Below are positions 1 through 6,172 of a stretch of 6,296 nt of DNA, piece by piece. Each line of letters opens with the position of its first letter. The stretch's first letter is position 1. The stretch comes from an uncultured Alphaproteobacteria bacterium. GTDB lineage: Bacteria > Pseudomonadota > Alphaproteobacteria > Minwuiales > Minwuiaceae. Where the stretch lies: NCBI GenBank assembly GCA_913064755.1, contig CAJYBQ010000212.1:1-6296 (forward strand), in the 5' to 3' direction. The notes under the pieces were generated by a model. The model searched no databases. It saw only the letters and a program-made list of their open reading frames with translations, and was not told the origin of the DNA. A program made the translations under genes and the position numbers.

Positions 1-170
1 GCGCCACCGGCGACGGCGATCGCGCCGCCGAACCGGGGTGCACAGCCTGAAGAACAGGTGTCGGCAGGCGACTGACCCGGAACGGGCGGTCGGACGACCG
101 GCGGGGGCCGGCCATCACGCTGGGCCCGGTCACCCGTGGCGCGGTCGATCCGTGCCGGGGTGATATCCCC
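1..170. other. Unassigned segment with short open reading stretches only
   Basis: No gene can be assigned confidently here. On the plus strand, frame 1 is open from the window edge to a TGA at 73-75 and would give a Pro/Ala-rich tail ending EEQVSAGD. Frame 3 is open to a TGA at 46-48. On the minus strand an ATG at 115-113 stays open to the window edge, but it has no visible Shine-Dalgarno and encodes an Arg/Pro/Ser-rich, low-complexity sequence. All of these show the high GC expected by chance in such DNA. The frame 1 tail could be the C-terminus of a gene convergent with the response regulator, but nothing visible separates this from chance. Confidence 0.3.
87..111. terminator. Overlapping GC-rich hairpins, possible terminator region
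   Basis: Two alternative stem-loops overlap. CGGTC (87-91) pairs with GACCG (96-100) around a GGAC loop, and CCGGC (98-102) pairs with GCCGG (107-111) around a G4 loop. A third small hairpin, GGGG (157-160) with CCCC (167-170), sits directly after the stop codon of the minus-strand regulator. None has a T-tract on either strand, so a canonical intrinsic terminator is not shown. They may stabilise a 3' end or only reflect high GC content. Confidence 0.2.
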
Positions 171-1598
171 TCAGTCAGCGACCGCCTCGTCCTCCAGTTC
201 GCCGATCTTGCGGTAGAGCGTGGAGCGACCGATCTTCAGGCGACGGGCGATTTCCGACATCTGTCCATCGTAATGCTTCAAGGCATGGCGGATGACATCG
301 CCTTCGATATCGTCCAGCGGGCGGACGTGACCTTCGACATCATGCATGTTGAGGATCGGGCTGGCCCCGGCCGATGCATCACCGGTGGAGAGCGGGGGCT
401 GGCCGTCGGGCATCGGCTGCTTGCCGGTGATCTGCGGGAAATCCTGCGGCGTCAGCATGCTGTCCTCGGCCAGGACGACGGCACGGAACACGGCGTTCTC
501 CAGCTGGCGGACGTTGCCCGGCCAGGCATAGTCGCACAACAGGGCCATCGCCTCCGGCGTCACGCCCTGGATGTTCTTGTTCTCGCTGGCCGCGAAGGTG
601 CGGGCGAAGTGATTGATCAGGTCAGGCACGTCCTCCGGCCGGTCACGCAACGGCGGCAGGGTGATCGGAAAGACGTTCAGCCGGTAATAGAGATCCTCGC
701 GGAACATCCCCTCGCTGACCATCTGCGACAGGGTGCGGTTGGTGGCGGAGATCAGGCGGATATCAACCTTCACCGGGCGGGAGGCCCCGACGGGATCGAT
801 CTCCCCCTGTTGCAGCGCCCGCAGCAGCTTCACCTGCATGTCGAGTTTCAGTTCACCGATCTCGTCGAGAAACAGCGTGCCGCCGGATGCTTCCTGGAAC
901 TTGCCGATGTTCTTCGACGAGGCCCCGGTGAAGGCGCCCTTTTCATGCCCGAAGAGAATGCTCTCCACCAGGTTCTCCGGGATCGCGCCACAGTTGACCG
1001 TGACGAAGGGCCGACCCGCGCGTTCGCTGGTGCCCTGGATGGCACGGGCCACCATTTCCTTGCCGACGCCGGACTCGCCTTCGATCAGGATCGGGATGTT
1101 GGACGATGCACCGCGCTGCGCCAGGTGGATGGCCGACTGCATCGGGGCGCTTTTCCCGATCAGGTCGTCGAAGGTCATTTCCCCCGACATGCGCCGATGC
1201 AGGCGGGAGATCTCCCCGGTCAGGGTGCTGAGTTTCAGGGAGTTTTCCAGCGTCACCCGGATGCGTTCGGGCGCGGCCGGTTTCACCATGAAGTCGGATG
1301 CACCCGCCCGCATGGCCTTCACCACCGTGTCGACCCCACCATGGGCGGTCAGCACGACGATCGGCAGTTCGGGCTGTTGCGGGCGGACCTGGGCCAGCAC
1401 GTCCAGCCCGTCCACGTCCGGCATCACGAGGTCGAGCAGGACGACGTCGATGCCGGAGCGATGCTCACCCGTCAGGCGCTCCACGGCTTCCGCGCCGCCA
1501 CTTGCCTTCTCGACCCGGAAACCCGCCCGGGTGATGACGCTTTCCAGCAGGCGAAGCTGTGTCGGGTCGTCGTCAACGACAAGAACGGTACGCGCCAT
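171..1598 (-). CDS. Sigma-54-dependent response regulator (NtrC family)
   Basis: Cytoplasmic two-component activator that, once phosphorylated, would use ATP to open sigma-54 RNA polymerase promoters. It is 475 aa from this start and has the full NtrC architecture. The receiver domain (about 3-120) has acidic residues D9-D11, phosphoacceptor D56, T84 and K106. The AAA+ domain (about 145-370) has Walker A GESGVGKE (174-181), an intact GAFTGA sigma-54 contact loop (221-226), Walker B with D245/E246, sensor-I ATN (285-287), arginines R300/R306 in the FREDLYYR segment, and sensor-II WPGNVR ending at R364. A Fis-type helix-turn-helix (about 431-466, ending in GRSTLYRKI) lies at the C-terminus. An upstream in-frame ATG at 1625 would add nine residues, but its only purine run abuts the ATG and it would sit about 11 nt from the predicted transcript start. 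The start used here places the receiver at the protein's N-terminus, as is usual. No histidine kinase gene is visible, so partner and targets are unknown. Confidence 0.93.
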   Translation of the reverse strand: MARTVLVVDDDPTQLRLLESVITRAGFRVEKASGGAEAVERLTGEHRSGIDVVLLDLVMPDVDGLDVLAQVRPQQPELPIVVLTAHGGVDTVVKAMRAGASDFMVKPAAPERIRVTLENSLKLSTLTGEISRLHRRMSGEMTFDDLIGKSAPMQSAIHLAQRGASSNIPILIEGESGVGKEMVARAIQGTSERAGRPFVTVNCGAIPENLVESILFGHEKGAFTGASSKNIGKFQEASGGTLFLDEIGELKLDMQVKLLRALQQGEIDPVGASRPVKVDIRLISATNRTLSQMVSEGMFREDLYYRLNVFPITLPPLRDRPEDVPDLINHFARTFAASENKNIQGVTPEAMALLCDYAWPGNVRQLENAVFRAVVLAEDSMLTPQDFPQITGKQPMPDGQPPLSTGDASAGASPILNMHDVEGHVRPLDDIEGDVIRHALKHYDGQMSEIARRLKIGRSTLYRKIGELEDEAVAD

Positions 1599-1630
1599 GT
1601 GTTCTACCAGGCTTTCAGAATGCATTCCCC

Positions 1631-1653
1631 GACGGCATGCATATTATACCGTC
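1631..1653. repeat. Inverted repeat GACGG-N13-CCGTC over the regulator's -10 box
   Basis: GACGG (1631-1635) and CCGTC (1649-1653) form a perfect 5-bp interrupted palindrome spanning 23 bp. The 13-bp spacer contains the minus-strand TATAAT. An operator centred on the -10 element would suit a repressor or autoregulation of the response regulator. A 5-bp arm can also arise by chance, so an operator function is only inferred. Confidence 0.3.
1643..1648 (-). promoter_or_regulatory. Consensus TATAAT -10 box for the response regulator
   Basis: The plus-strand ATTATA reads TATAAT on the minus strand, a perfect sigma-70-type -10 hexamer oriented toward the regulator. Transcription would begin near 1636, leaving about 38 nt before the ATG at 1598 but only about 11 nt before the ATG at 1625, which supports the shorter protein. 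No good -35 lies 16-18 bp upstream: the nearest candidate, TTGAAA (1665-1660), is only 11 bp away. Activator dependence or a chance match are both possible. Confidence 0.35.
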
Positions 1654-1659
1654 AACATG

Positions 1660-1679
1660 TTTCAATATGGGACATGAAA
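1660..1679. repeat. Inverted repeat TTTCA-N10-TGAAA, possible operator
   Basis: TTTCA (1660-1664) and TGAAA (1675-1679) are perfect inverted arms separated by 10 bp, about one helical turn. Both are flanked by CATG (1656-1659 and 1682-1685), so the symmetry extends to nine bases per side if a 2-nt offset is allowed on the right. The site lies upstream of the regulator's -10 box and about 110 bp before the epimerase start. The geometry fits a dimeric DNA-binding protein. The binding protein is unknown, and the response regulator itself is only one candidate. Confidence 0.35.
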
Positions 1680-1791
1680 TGCATGAGAGCAAGACAATCC
1701 TGCGCAGAAGACAGGTGAAAACCGGGGCGGTCGAAACTATGGTGCAGTGCAGTACGGATATTGGTTCAGGTATTTGGGCGGTGAACAGGCG

Positions 1792-2775
1792 ATGACCATT
1801 TTGGTGACAGGCGCGGCGGGCTTTATCGGCTATCACGTGTCGCAGCGTTTGCTGGCACGCGGCGACCAGGTGATCGGCGTCGACAATCTGAACGACTATT
1901 ACGACGTTCAGTTGAAAAAGGCGCGACTGGCCAGGCTGCAGGCGCAGTCCGGGTTCAGCCTGCGCCAGGTCGATATCTCCGATTTCGAAGCCCTGAAGAC
2001 ATCCCTGTCCGACATCGGGCCGATCAGCGGCATCGTCCACCTGGCGGCACAGGCGGGTGTCCGCTATTCGCTGACCAATCCACATGCCTATCTGCAGGCC
2101 AACCTGGCCGGACACCTGAACATGCTGGAGATCGCGCGCCACAAGGACGGGCTGGATCACATGGTCTATGCCAGTTCGTCGTCGGTTTATGGCGGCAACA
2201 CGGACCTGCCGTTCTCGGTCGAGGACCGGGTTGATCACCCGGTGTCTCTCTATGCCGCCACGAAGAAGGCCGATGAACTGATGAGCCACTGCTACGCCCA
2301 TCTCTACCGGGTGCCGCAGACCGGCCTGCGGTTCTTCACCGTCTACGGCCCCTGGGGGCGCCCCGACATGGCCATGTGGCTGTTCACCAGGGCGATCCTG
2401 GCAGGGGAGCCGATCCGCGTGTTCAACAATGGCGAGATGATGCGTGATTTCACCTATATCGACGACATCGTCACCGGCGTTGTCGCGTCACTGGACAATC
2501 CGCCCGCCGACGGCGGCGAAGGGGTGCCGCCCTATCGCATCTACAACATCGGCAACCACAAGGCGGAACCGCTGATGCGCATGATCGGGCTGATCGAGGA
2601 TGCGCTGGGTCGAAAGGCCGAGAAGATCATGGAACCGATGCAGCCGGGCGACGTGCCGGCCACCTATGCCGATATCGAGGCGATTCGCCGGGATCTCGGG
2701 TTCGAGCCTTCGACACCCATCGATGTGGGCATTCCCGCCTTCATCGACTGGTATCGCGACTATCACGGAGTTTGA
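1792..2775 (+). CDS. UDP-glucuronate 4-epimerase-like NAD-dependent epimerase
   Basis: Extended short-chain dehydrogenase/reductase of 327 aa, close to the usual length of bacterial UDP-glucuronate 4-epimerases (LpsL/CapI type), which interconvert UDP-glucuronate and UDP-galacturonate for surface polysaccharides. The N-terminus has the Rossmann GAAGFIG motif (7-13) and D31 for the NAD ribose. The catalytic region has the SSSSVYG segment (128-134) and YxxxK (Y154, K158). Subfamily features are AAQAGVRYS (85-93), TVYGPWGRPDMA (183-194) and GDVPATYAD (286-294). The ATG at 1792 is chosen because the Rossmann strand begins immediately after it and GGTGA (1780-1784) lies at suitable spacing; a GTG at 1747 would add an unsupported 15-residue extension. 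No glycosyltransferase or polysaccharide export gene is nearby. The exact sugar substrate is inferred from family motifs. Confidence 0.9.
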   Translation: MTILVTGAAGFIGYHVSQRLLARGDQVIGVDNLNDYYDVQLKKARLARLQAQSGFSLRQVDISDFEALKTSLSDIGPISGIVHLAAQAGVRYSLTNPHAYLQANLAGHLNMLEIARHKDGLDHMVYASSSSVYGGNTDLPFSVEDRVDHPVSLYAATKKADELMSHCYAHLYRVPQTGLRFFTVYGPWGRPDMAMWLFTRAILAGEPIRVFNNGEMMRDFTYIDDIVTGVVASLDNPPADGGEGVPPYRIYNIGNHKAEPLMRMIGLIEDALGRKAEKIMEPMQPGDVPATYADIEAIRRDLGFEPSTPIDVGIPAFIDWYRDYHGV

Positions 2776-2780
2776 AGCAG

Positions 2781-3245
2781 ATGGATGTGGATCCGAAGTC
2801 GCTCACCTGGGGCGACAAGATGGGCATGATGCTGGCCAGCGGCGAGGGCCAGTCCAAGGCGCTCGGCCTGTCGCTGGAAAGCTGCACGCGGGAGCGGACG
2901 GTGCTGCGCCTGCCCTGGCAGGAGAAACTGGTTGGCGACCCGACCGCGCGGGTGCTGCATGGCGGCGTGATCACGACGCTGATCGATTCAGCCTGTGGCT
3001 TCGCATTGATGAGCCACCTGGAAAAGCTGGCCGATATCGCGACGCTGGACCTGCGCATCGATTACCTGCAGCCGGCGGTGCCGGACCAGGACGTGCTGGC
3101 GGGGGCAGAGGTCTACAAGCTGACATCGTCCATCGCGTTCCTGCGGGCCAGCGCCTACCAGACCGACGGCGACCCGATCGCGAATGCGGTCGCGACATTC
3201 ATGCTGGGCGCCAATGCTCCCAAGTACCAGACGAAACGAGGCTGA
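2781..3245 (+). CDS. PaaI-family hotdog thioesterase, copy 1
   Basis: Single hotdog-domain acyl-CoA thioesterase of 154 aa, cytoplasmic with no signal or membrane segment. The hallmark loop and helix read VLHGGVITTLID (58-69): H60-G61-G62 is followed nine residues after His by D69, the position of the catalytic Asp in E. coli PaaI and human THEM2. The strand segment DLRIDYLQPA (90-99) is also typical of the family. The ATG at 2781 is preferred over a TTG at 2772 that overlaps the epimerase stop, because GGAG (2767-2770) sits 10 nt before the ATG but only 1 nt before the TTG. The 5-bp gap implies translational coupling to the epimerase. It resembles copy 3 much more than copy 2. The acyl substrate cannot be read from the sequence. 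Confidence 0.9.
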   Translation: MDVDPKSLTWGDKMGMMLASGEGQSKALGLSLESCTRERTVLRLPWQEKLVGDPTARVLHGGVITTLIDSACGFALMSHLEKLADIATLDLRIDYLQPAVPDQDVLAGAEVYKLTSSIAFLRASAYQTDGDPIANAVATFMLGANAPKYQTKRG

Positions 3246-3249
3246 ACCG

Positions 3250-3699
3250 ATGACTGCAACTCTTGTCGACGCGGTCAGGGCCGCCCGCGAAACCGGCGAC
3301 TACCAGACCGTGCTGGAAAGCATCCCCTACATGAAGTTCCTGGGGCTGGTCGTGGAAGCGGACGAGAAGGGACCGATCTGCCGCATGCCGGGCAGCGATC
3401 ACATCATCGGCAACCCGGTACTGCCGGCCATTCATGGCGGGGTGGTCGGTGCGCTGCTGGAATCCACCGCGATCATGCACATCATGTGGTCGCGGGAGAG
3501 CCTGCATGTGCCGAAGATCATCAATCTGACGGTGGAGTACCTGCGCTCTGCCCGGGTCGTCGATACCTATGCCCAGGCCGTGATCACCAAGCAGGGCAGG
3601 CGCATCGCCAACATGCGGGTCGAGGCCTGGCAGGCGGATCGCGAGAAGCCGGTCGCGGCCGCGCATGCCCACTTCCTGCTGCCGCGCGAGGACGCCTGA
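3250..3699 (+). CDS. PaaI-family hotdog thioesterase, copy 2 (Glu variant)
   Basis: Hotdog-fold thioesterase-like protein of 149 aa, the most divergent of the three. It retains IHGGVVGALLES (61-72) with H62-G63-G64, but the residue nine after His is E71 rather than Asp. Glu serves as the catalytic carboxylate in other hotdog enzymes such as E. coli EntH and the Arthrobacter 4-hydroxybenzoyl-CoA thioesterase, so activity is plausible. It also has GNP (54-56) where copies 1 and 3 have GDP. The strand NLTVEYLRSA (92-101) matches the family. The start at 3250 has GAGG (3238-3241) 8 nt upstream and follows the copy 1 stop by 4 bp. An in-frame ATG at 3184 would overlap copy 1 by more than 60 bp and add residues unlike the family. 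The partner and substrate are unknown. Confidence 0.88.
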   Translation: MTATLVDAVRAARETGDYQTVLESIPYMKFLGLVVEADEKGPICRMPGSDHIIGNPVLPAIHGGVVGALLESTAIMHIMWSRESLHVPKIINLTVEYLRSARVVDTYAQAVITKQGRRIANMRVEAWQADREKPVAAAHAHFLLPREDA

Positions 3700-4193
3700 T
3701 GGCCGGTGCCCTGGTGAAGCCACGCCCGGAATGGCTGCGCTTTCCGGCGACGACGATGGCAAGCATGGCGGAGATGGAGGAATCGATCCCCCAGATCAAG
3801 GCGCTGGGCATTCGCATCGAAAGCATGGGTGACGCGGTGGCGCAGTCGCGACTGCCCTACGATGCGCCACTGGTCGGCGACCCGGAAACCGGCGTGCTGC
3901 ATGGTGGTGTCATCACCACCCAGATCGACAACCTCTGCGCGGTGGCGCTGCATGCCGCCATCGGTCACGCGGTGCCCTGTGTCACCATTGACCTGCGGGT
4001 CGAGTACCTGAAGCCCGCGGCGCCGGGCCTGGACGTCATCGCGCGGGCGGAATGCCGCAAGGTCACCAGCCAGCTTGCGTTCATCGCTGCCACCGCGTGG
4101 AATGTGGACGAGAACGATCCGATTGCCTTCGCCAGCTGCACCTACATGCTGCTGCCGGAACGGGAATCGCGCGCAACGACCCCCAAGACCTGA
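3699..4193 (+). CDS. PaaI-family hotdog thioesterase, copy 3
   Basis: Hotdog-fold acyl-CoA thioesterase of 164 aa. Its active-site segment VLHGGVITTQID (66-77) has H68-G69-G70 and catalytic-position D77, and its first nine residues are identical to those of copy 1. Further stretches shared with copy 1 include LVGDP before the motif, a DLR..YL.PA strand (98-107) and a C-terminal DPIA (139-142). Together these mark the two as paralogues. The N-terminus is about 8 residues longer than copy 1. Its ATG overlaps the copy 2 stop by one base (TGATG), and GAGGA (3688-3692) lies 6 nt upstream within the end of copy 2, indicating termination-reinitiation coupling. Codon use matches the neighbours, so recent acquisition is not indicated. 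Confidence 0.9.
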   Translation: MAGALVKPRPEWLRFPATTMASMAEMEESIPQIKALGIRIESMGDAVAQSRLPYDAPLVGDPETGVLHGGVITTQIDNLCAVALHAAIGHAVPCVTIDLRVEYLKPAAPGLDVIARAECRKVTSQLAFIAATAWNVDENDPIAFASCTYMLLPERESRATTPKT

Positions 4194-4223
4194 TCTGCCC
4201 GGACCCCCTGCGGAGCAAGCCTG

Positions 4224-6002
4224 ATGAATGACATGAGCACACCGGCCGAACTGCCGGTCTGGGACCTGGACGACCTGTACAAGGGCACGTCCGATCCGGC
4301 GATCGAGACGGATTGCAAGTGGCTGGAGGAGCAGGCCGGCGCGTTCCGGGAGAACTGGGCCGGTCGCATCGCCACGCTGTCCGGCGACGAGCTGGCGACG
4401 GTGATCGCCACCTACGAAGCGATGTCGGACCGCACGGGGCGGCTGATGGCATTCGCCTACCTGACCTATGCCACCGACATGTCGGACGGCGTGCGCACCC
4501 GCTTCTTCCAGGGTATCCAGGAACGGATCAACGGTCTGACCGCGCAGACGCTGTTCTTCTCCATCGAGGTCAATCACCTGGAAGACGCGGCCCTGGAGGA
4601 ACTCTACGGATCCTCCGACGCGCTGGCGCATTACCGCCCGTGGTTGCGCGACCTGCGCACCATGCGCGATCACATGCTGTCGGATGACCTGGAGCGGATG
4701 CTGCACGAACGGTCCATCACCGCGCGCAGTGCCTGGACGCGGCTGTTCGACGACACCATCGCCCGCTTGCGCTTCACCATCGGCGGCAAGGAAATGCCGT
4801 CGCAGGACGCGTTGAACCTGCTCAGCGACCGGGATCGTGCCAAGCGGGCCGAGGCCGCGGCGGAACTGGCCCGTGTCTTCGGCCAGCACATCGAGACCTT
4901 TTCCCTGATCATGAACACCCTGATCCGCGACAAGCAGATCGAGGATGACTGGCGCCACATCGAGAAGCCCGAGAACGGCCGCCACATGGTCAACCAGGTG
5001 GAACCGGAAGTGGTGCAGGCCCTGCGTGACGCCGTGTTCGACAGCTTTCCCCGGATTTCCCACCGCTATTACAGGCTGAAGGCAAAGTGGCTGGGCATGG
5101 ACCGGATGGAACACTGGGACCGCAACGCCGCGCTGCCTGACAGCGACGACCGGGCCATTGCCTGGGATGATGGCGTGAAGACGGTGCTGGATGCCTATGC
5201 CGGTTTCTCCGGCGACATGGCGGATATCGGGCGGCGGTTCTTCGACAATGCCTGGATCGACGCCGGGCCGCGACCGGGCAAGTCGCCCGGCGCCTTCGCC
5301 CACCCGGTGGTGCCGAGTGCGCATCCCTACCTGCTGCTGAACTACCAGGGCAAGGTACGCGACGTGATGACCCTGGCGCATGAACTGGGTCATGGCGTGC
5401 ACCAGGTGCTGGCCAGCGACCAGGGCGCCCTGATGTGCGACACGCCGCTGACCCTGGCGGAGACCGCCAGCGTGTTCGGCGAGATGCTGACCTTCCGCAA
5501 GCTGCTGGATGAAGCCAGCGACCCGAAACAGCGCCGACTGATGCTGGCATCGAAGACGGAAGACATGATCAACACCGTCGTGCGCCAGACCGCGTTCTAC
5601 GAATTCGAGCTGCGCCTGCACCGCCGCCGCCGCGACGGCGAACTTTCGGCGGAGGACATCGGCAAGGTCTGGCTGGACGTGCAGCGCGAGAGCCTGGGCC
5701 CGGCGTTCGACCTGCGCGACGATTACGCGACCTACTGGTGCTACATCGGGCACTTCGTGCATGTGCCGTTCTATGTCTACGCCTATGCCTTCGGGGATTG
5801 CCTGGTGAACGCGCTCTACGCGGAATACCAGCGCGCGCCGGACGGGTTCGCCGACAAGTACATGCAGATGCTGTCCGCCGGCGGCACGCTGCGCCACAAG
5901 GACCTGCTGGCCCCGTTCGGGCTGGATGCGACCGACCCCAGGTTCTGGGGGCGCGGCCTGTCCGTCATCGAAGGCTTCATCGACGAACTGGAACAGATGT
6001 AG
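4224..6002 (+). CDS. pepF: M3-family oligoendopeptidase F-like zinc metallopeptidase
   Basis: Cytoplasmic zinc peptidase of 592 aa, typical for the PepF branch of family M3, which cleaves short peptides rather than proteins. The helical N-terminal half (about 10-330) is followed by the catalytic core with HELGH (386-390): H386 and H390 are zinc ligands and E387 the catalytic base. E413 in the downstream AETAS segment aligns with the third zinc ligand of PepF. The conserved His/Tyr-rich substrate-binding stretch YIGHFVHVPFYVYAYAFG (507-524) is present, so the enzyme looks intact. No signal peptide is seen. The ATG at 4224 has GGAG (4212-4215) 8 nt upstream, better than the in-frame ATG at 4233. 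It lies 30 bp after the third thioesterase and is probably the last gene of the operon. The symbol reflects family, not proven orthology to the Lactococcus enzyme. Confidence 0.93.
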   Translation: MNDMSTPAELPVWDLDDLYKGTSDPAIETDCKWLEEQAGAFRENWAGRIATLSGDELATVIATYEAMSDRTGRLMAFAYLTYATDMSDGVRTRFFQGIQERINGLTAQTLFFSIEVNHLEDAALEELYGSSDALAHYRPWLRDLRTMRDHMLSDDLERMLHERSITARSAWTRLFDDTIARLRFTIGGKEMPSQDALNLLSDRDRAKRAEAAAELARVFGQHIETFSLIMNTLIRDKQIEDDWRHIEKPENGRHMVNQVEPEVVQALRDAVFDSFPRISHRYYRLKAKWLGMDRMEHWDRNAALPDSDDRAIAWDDGVKTVLDAYAGFSGDMADIGRRFFDNAWIDAGPRPGKSPGAFAHPVVPSAHPYLLLNYQGKVRDVMTLAHELGHGVHQVLASDQGALMCDTPLTLAETASVFGEMLTFRKLLDEASDPKQRRLMLASKTEDMINTVVRQTAFYEFELRLHRRRRDGELSAEDIGKVWLDVQRESLGPAFDLRDDYATYWCYIGHFVHVPFYVYAYAFGDCLVNALYAEYQRAPDGFADKYMQMLSAGGTLRHKDLLAPFGLDATDPRFWGRGLSVIEGFIDELEQM

Positions 6003-6077
6003 GCGGCAACATCACGGAGCGGCATAGCGGATGCGATTGGTGTCTCGGTGCCGCGATTTGCGATGCGGAACACAAAC

Positions 6078-6094
6078 AAGGCCCGCGCGGCTTT
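6078..6094 (+). terminator. Probable intrinsic terminator after the peptidase gene
   Basis: AAGGCC (6078-6083) pairs with GGCTTT (6089-6094) around a CGCGC loop, giving six base pairs including one G-T wobble. The stem is preceded by an A-rich stretch and ends in TTT, about 75 bp after the peptidase stop. This A-stretch/GC-hairpin/T layout is typical of factor-independent terminators in GC-rich bacteria, although the T-run is short. It would close the five-gene operon before the crotonase unit. Confidence 0.45.
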
Positions 6095-6121
6095 CCAAGA
6101 TGCTGTTGTGCCAACTACAAT
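6092..6121 (+). promoter_or_regulatory. Possible sigma-70-type promoter for the crotonase gene
   Basis: TTTCCA (6092-6097, four of six matches to TTGACA) and TACAAT (6116-6121, five of six to TATAAT) are separated by 18 bp in a less GC-rich patch between the terminator and the crotonase start. Transcription would begin near 6128, giving a leader of about 57 nt. The -35 overlaps the last bases of the proposed terminator, which weakens the call. Confidence 0.25.
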
Positions 6122-6139
6122 CACGGGCAGTTGGTTCCG

Positions 6140-6165
6140 GGGCTGCACCTTGCCGGAGCCCTTTT
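6140..6165 (+). other. Leader hairpin with T4 run upstream of the crotonase gene
   Basis: GGGCT (6140-6144) can pair with AGCCC (6157-6161), followed directly by TTTT (6162-6165). An alternative pairing of CCGG (6137-6140) with CCGG (6153-6156) competes with it. The element lies between the candidate promoter and the Shine-Dalgarno. It could act as an attenuator or as a second weak terminator for the upstream operon, but the 5-bp stem with a 12-nt loop is weak. Confidence 0.2.
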
Positions 6166-6172
6166 GCACATC

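Larger units (their letters stand above)
1599..1791. promoter_or_regulatory. Divergent regulatory spacer between regulator and epimerase operon
   Basis: This non-coding spacer separates the minus-strand regulator from the plus-strand operon and is clearly richer in A/T than the flanking genes. It contains a TATAAT facing the regulator, two inverted repeats (listed separately) and three copies of ATGCAT (1620-1625, 1637-1642, 1679-1684), the first inside the 10-bp palindrome GAATGCATTC (1618-1627). I found no convincing -35/-10 pair for the plus-strand operon and no sigma-54 GG-N10-GC type promoter for either gene. If the start at 1625 is real, the first 27 bases are coding instead. Confidence 0.5.

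Noticed and set aside
1..115. A minus-strand open stretch from an ATG at 115 to the window edge
   Set aside because: It has only 38 codons, no ribosome binding site, low-complexity composition and other open frames over the same bases, so it cannot be distinguished from chance.
733..1677. A 314-codon plus-strand open frame, Ser/Arg/Thr-rich
   Set aside because: It is a second antisense shadow of the same regulator with low-complexity composition and no motif.
273..1718. A 481-codon plus-strand open frame opposite the response regulator
   Set aside because: The regulator on the other strand has every expected NtrC motif, while the plus-strand product is His/Arg/Asp-rich with no recognisable fold.
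1747..1791. An upstream GTG start extending the epimerase by 15 residues
   Set aside because: It has no Shine-Dalgarno, and the Rossmann fold begins directly at the ATG at 1792.
1851..1866. TGGCAC resembling a sigma-54 -24 element
   Set aside because: It lies inside the epimerase coding region and lacks the TTGC-type -12 element at the required spacing.
1615..2301. A 228-codon minus-strand open frame opposite the epimerase and spacer
   Set aside because: It is antisense to a clear SDR epimerase and has no domain signature. It also runs through the AT-rich regulatory spacer.
2600..3253. A 217-codon plus-strand open frame overlapping the epimerase end and thioesterase 1
   Set aside because: It is out of frame with two genes that carry intact family motifs, and its sequence is Arg/Gly/Ala-rich filler.
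3567..5897. A 776-codon open reading frame on the minus strand opposite the peptidase and thioesterases 2-3
   Set aside because: It lies antisense to well-supported genes with clear motifs. Its composition (Arg/His/Gln/Gly-rich, no recognisable domain) is what reverse-complement reading of GC-rich codons gives.
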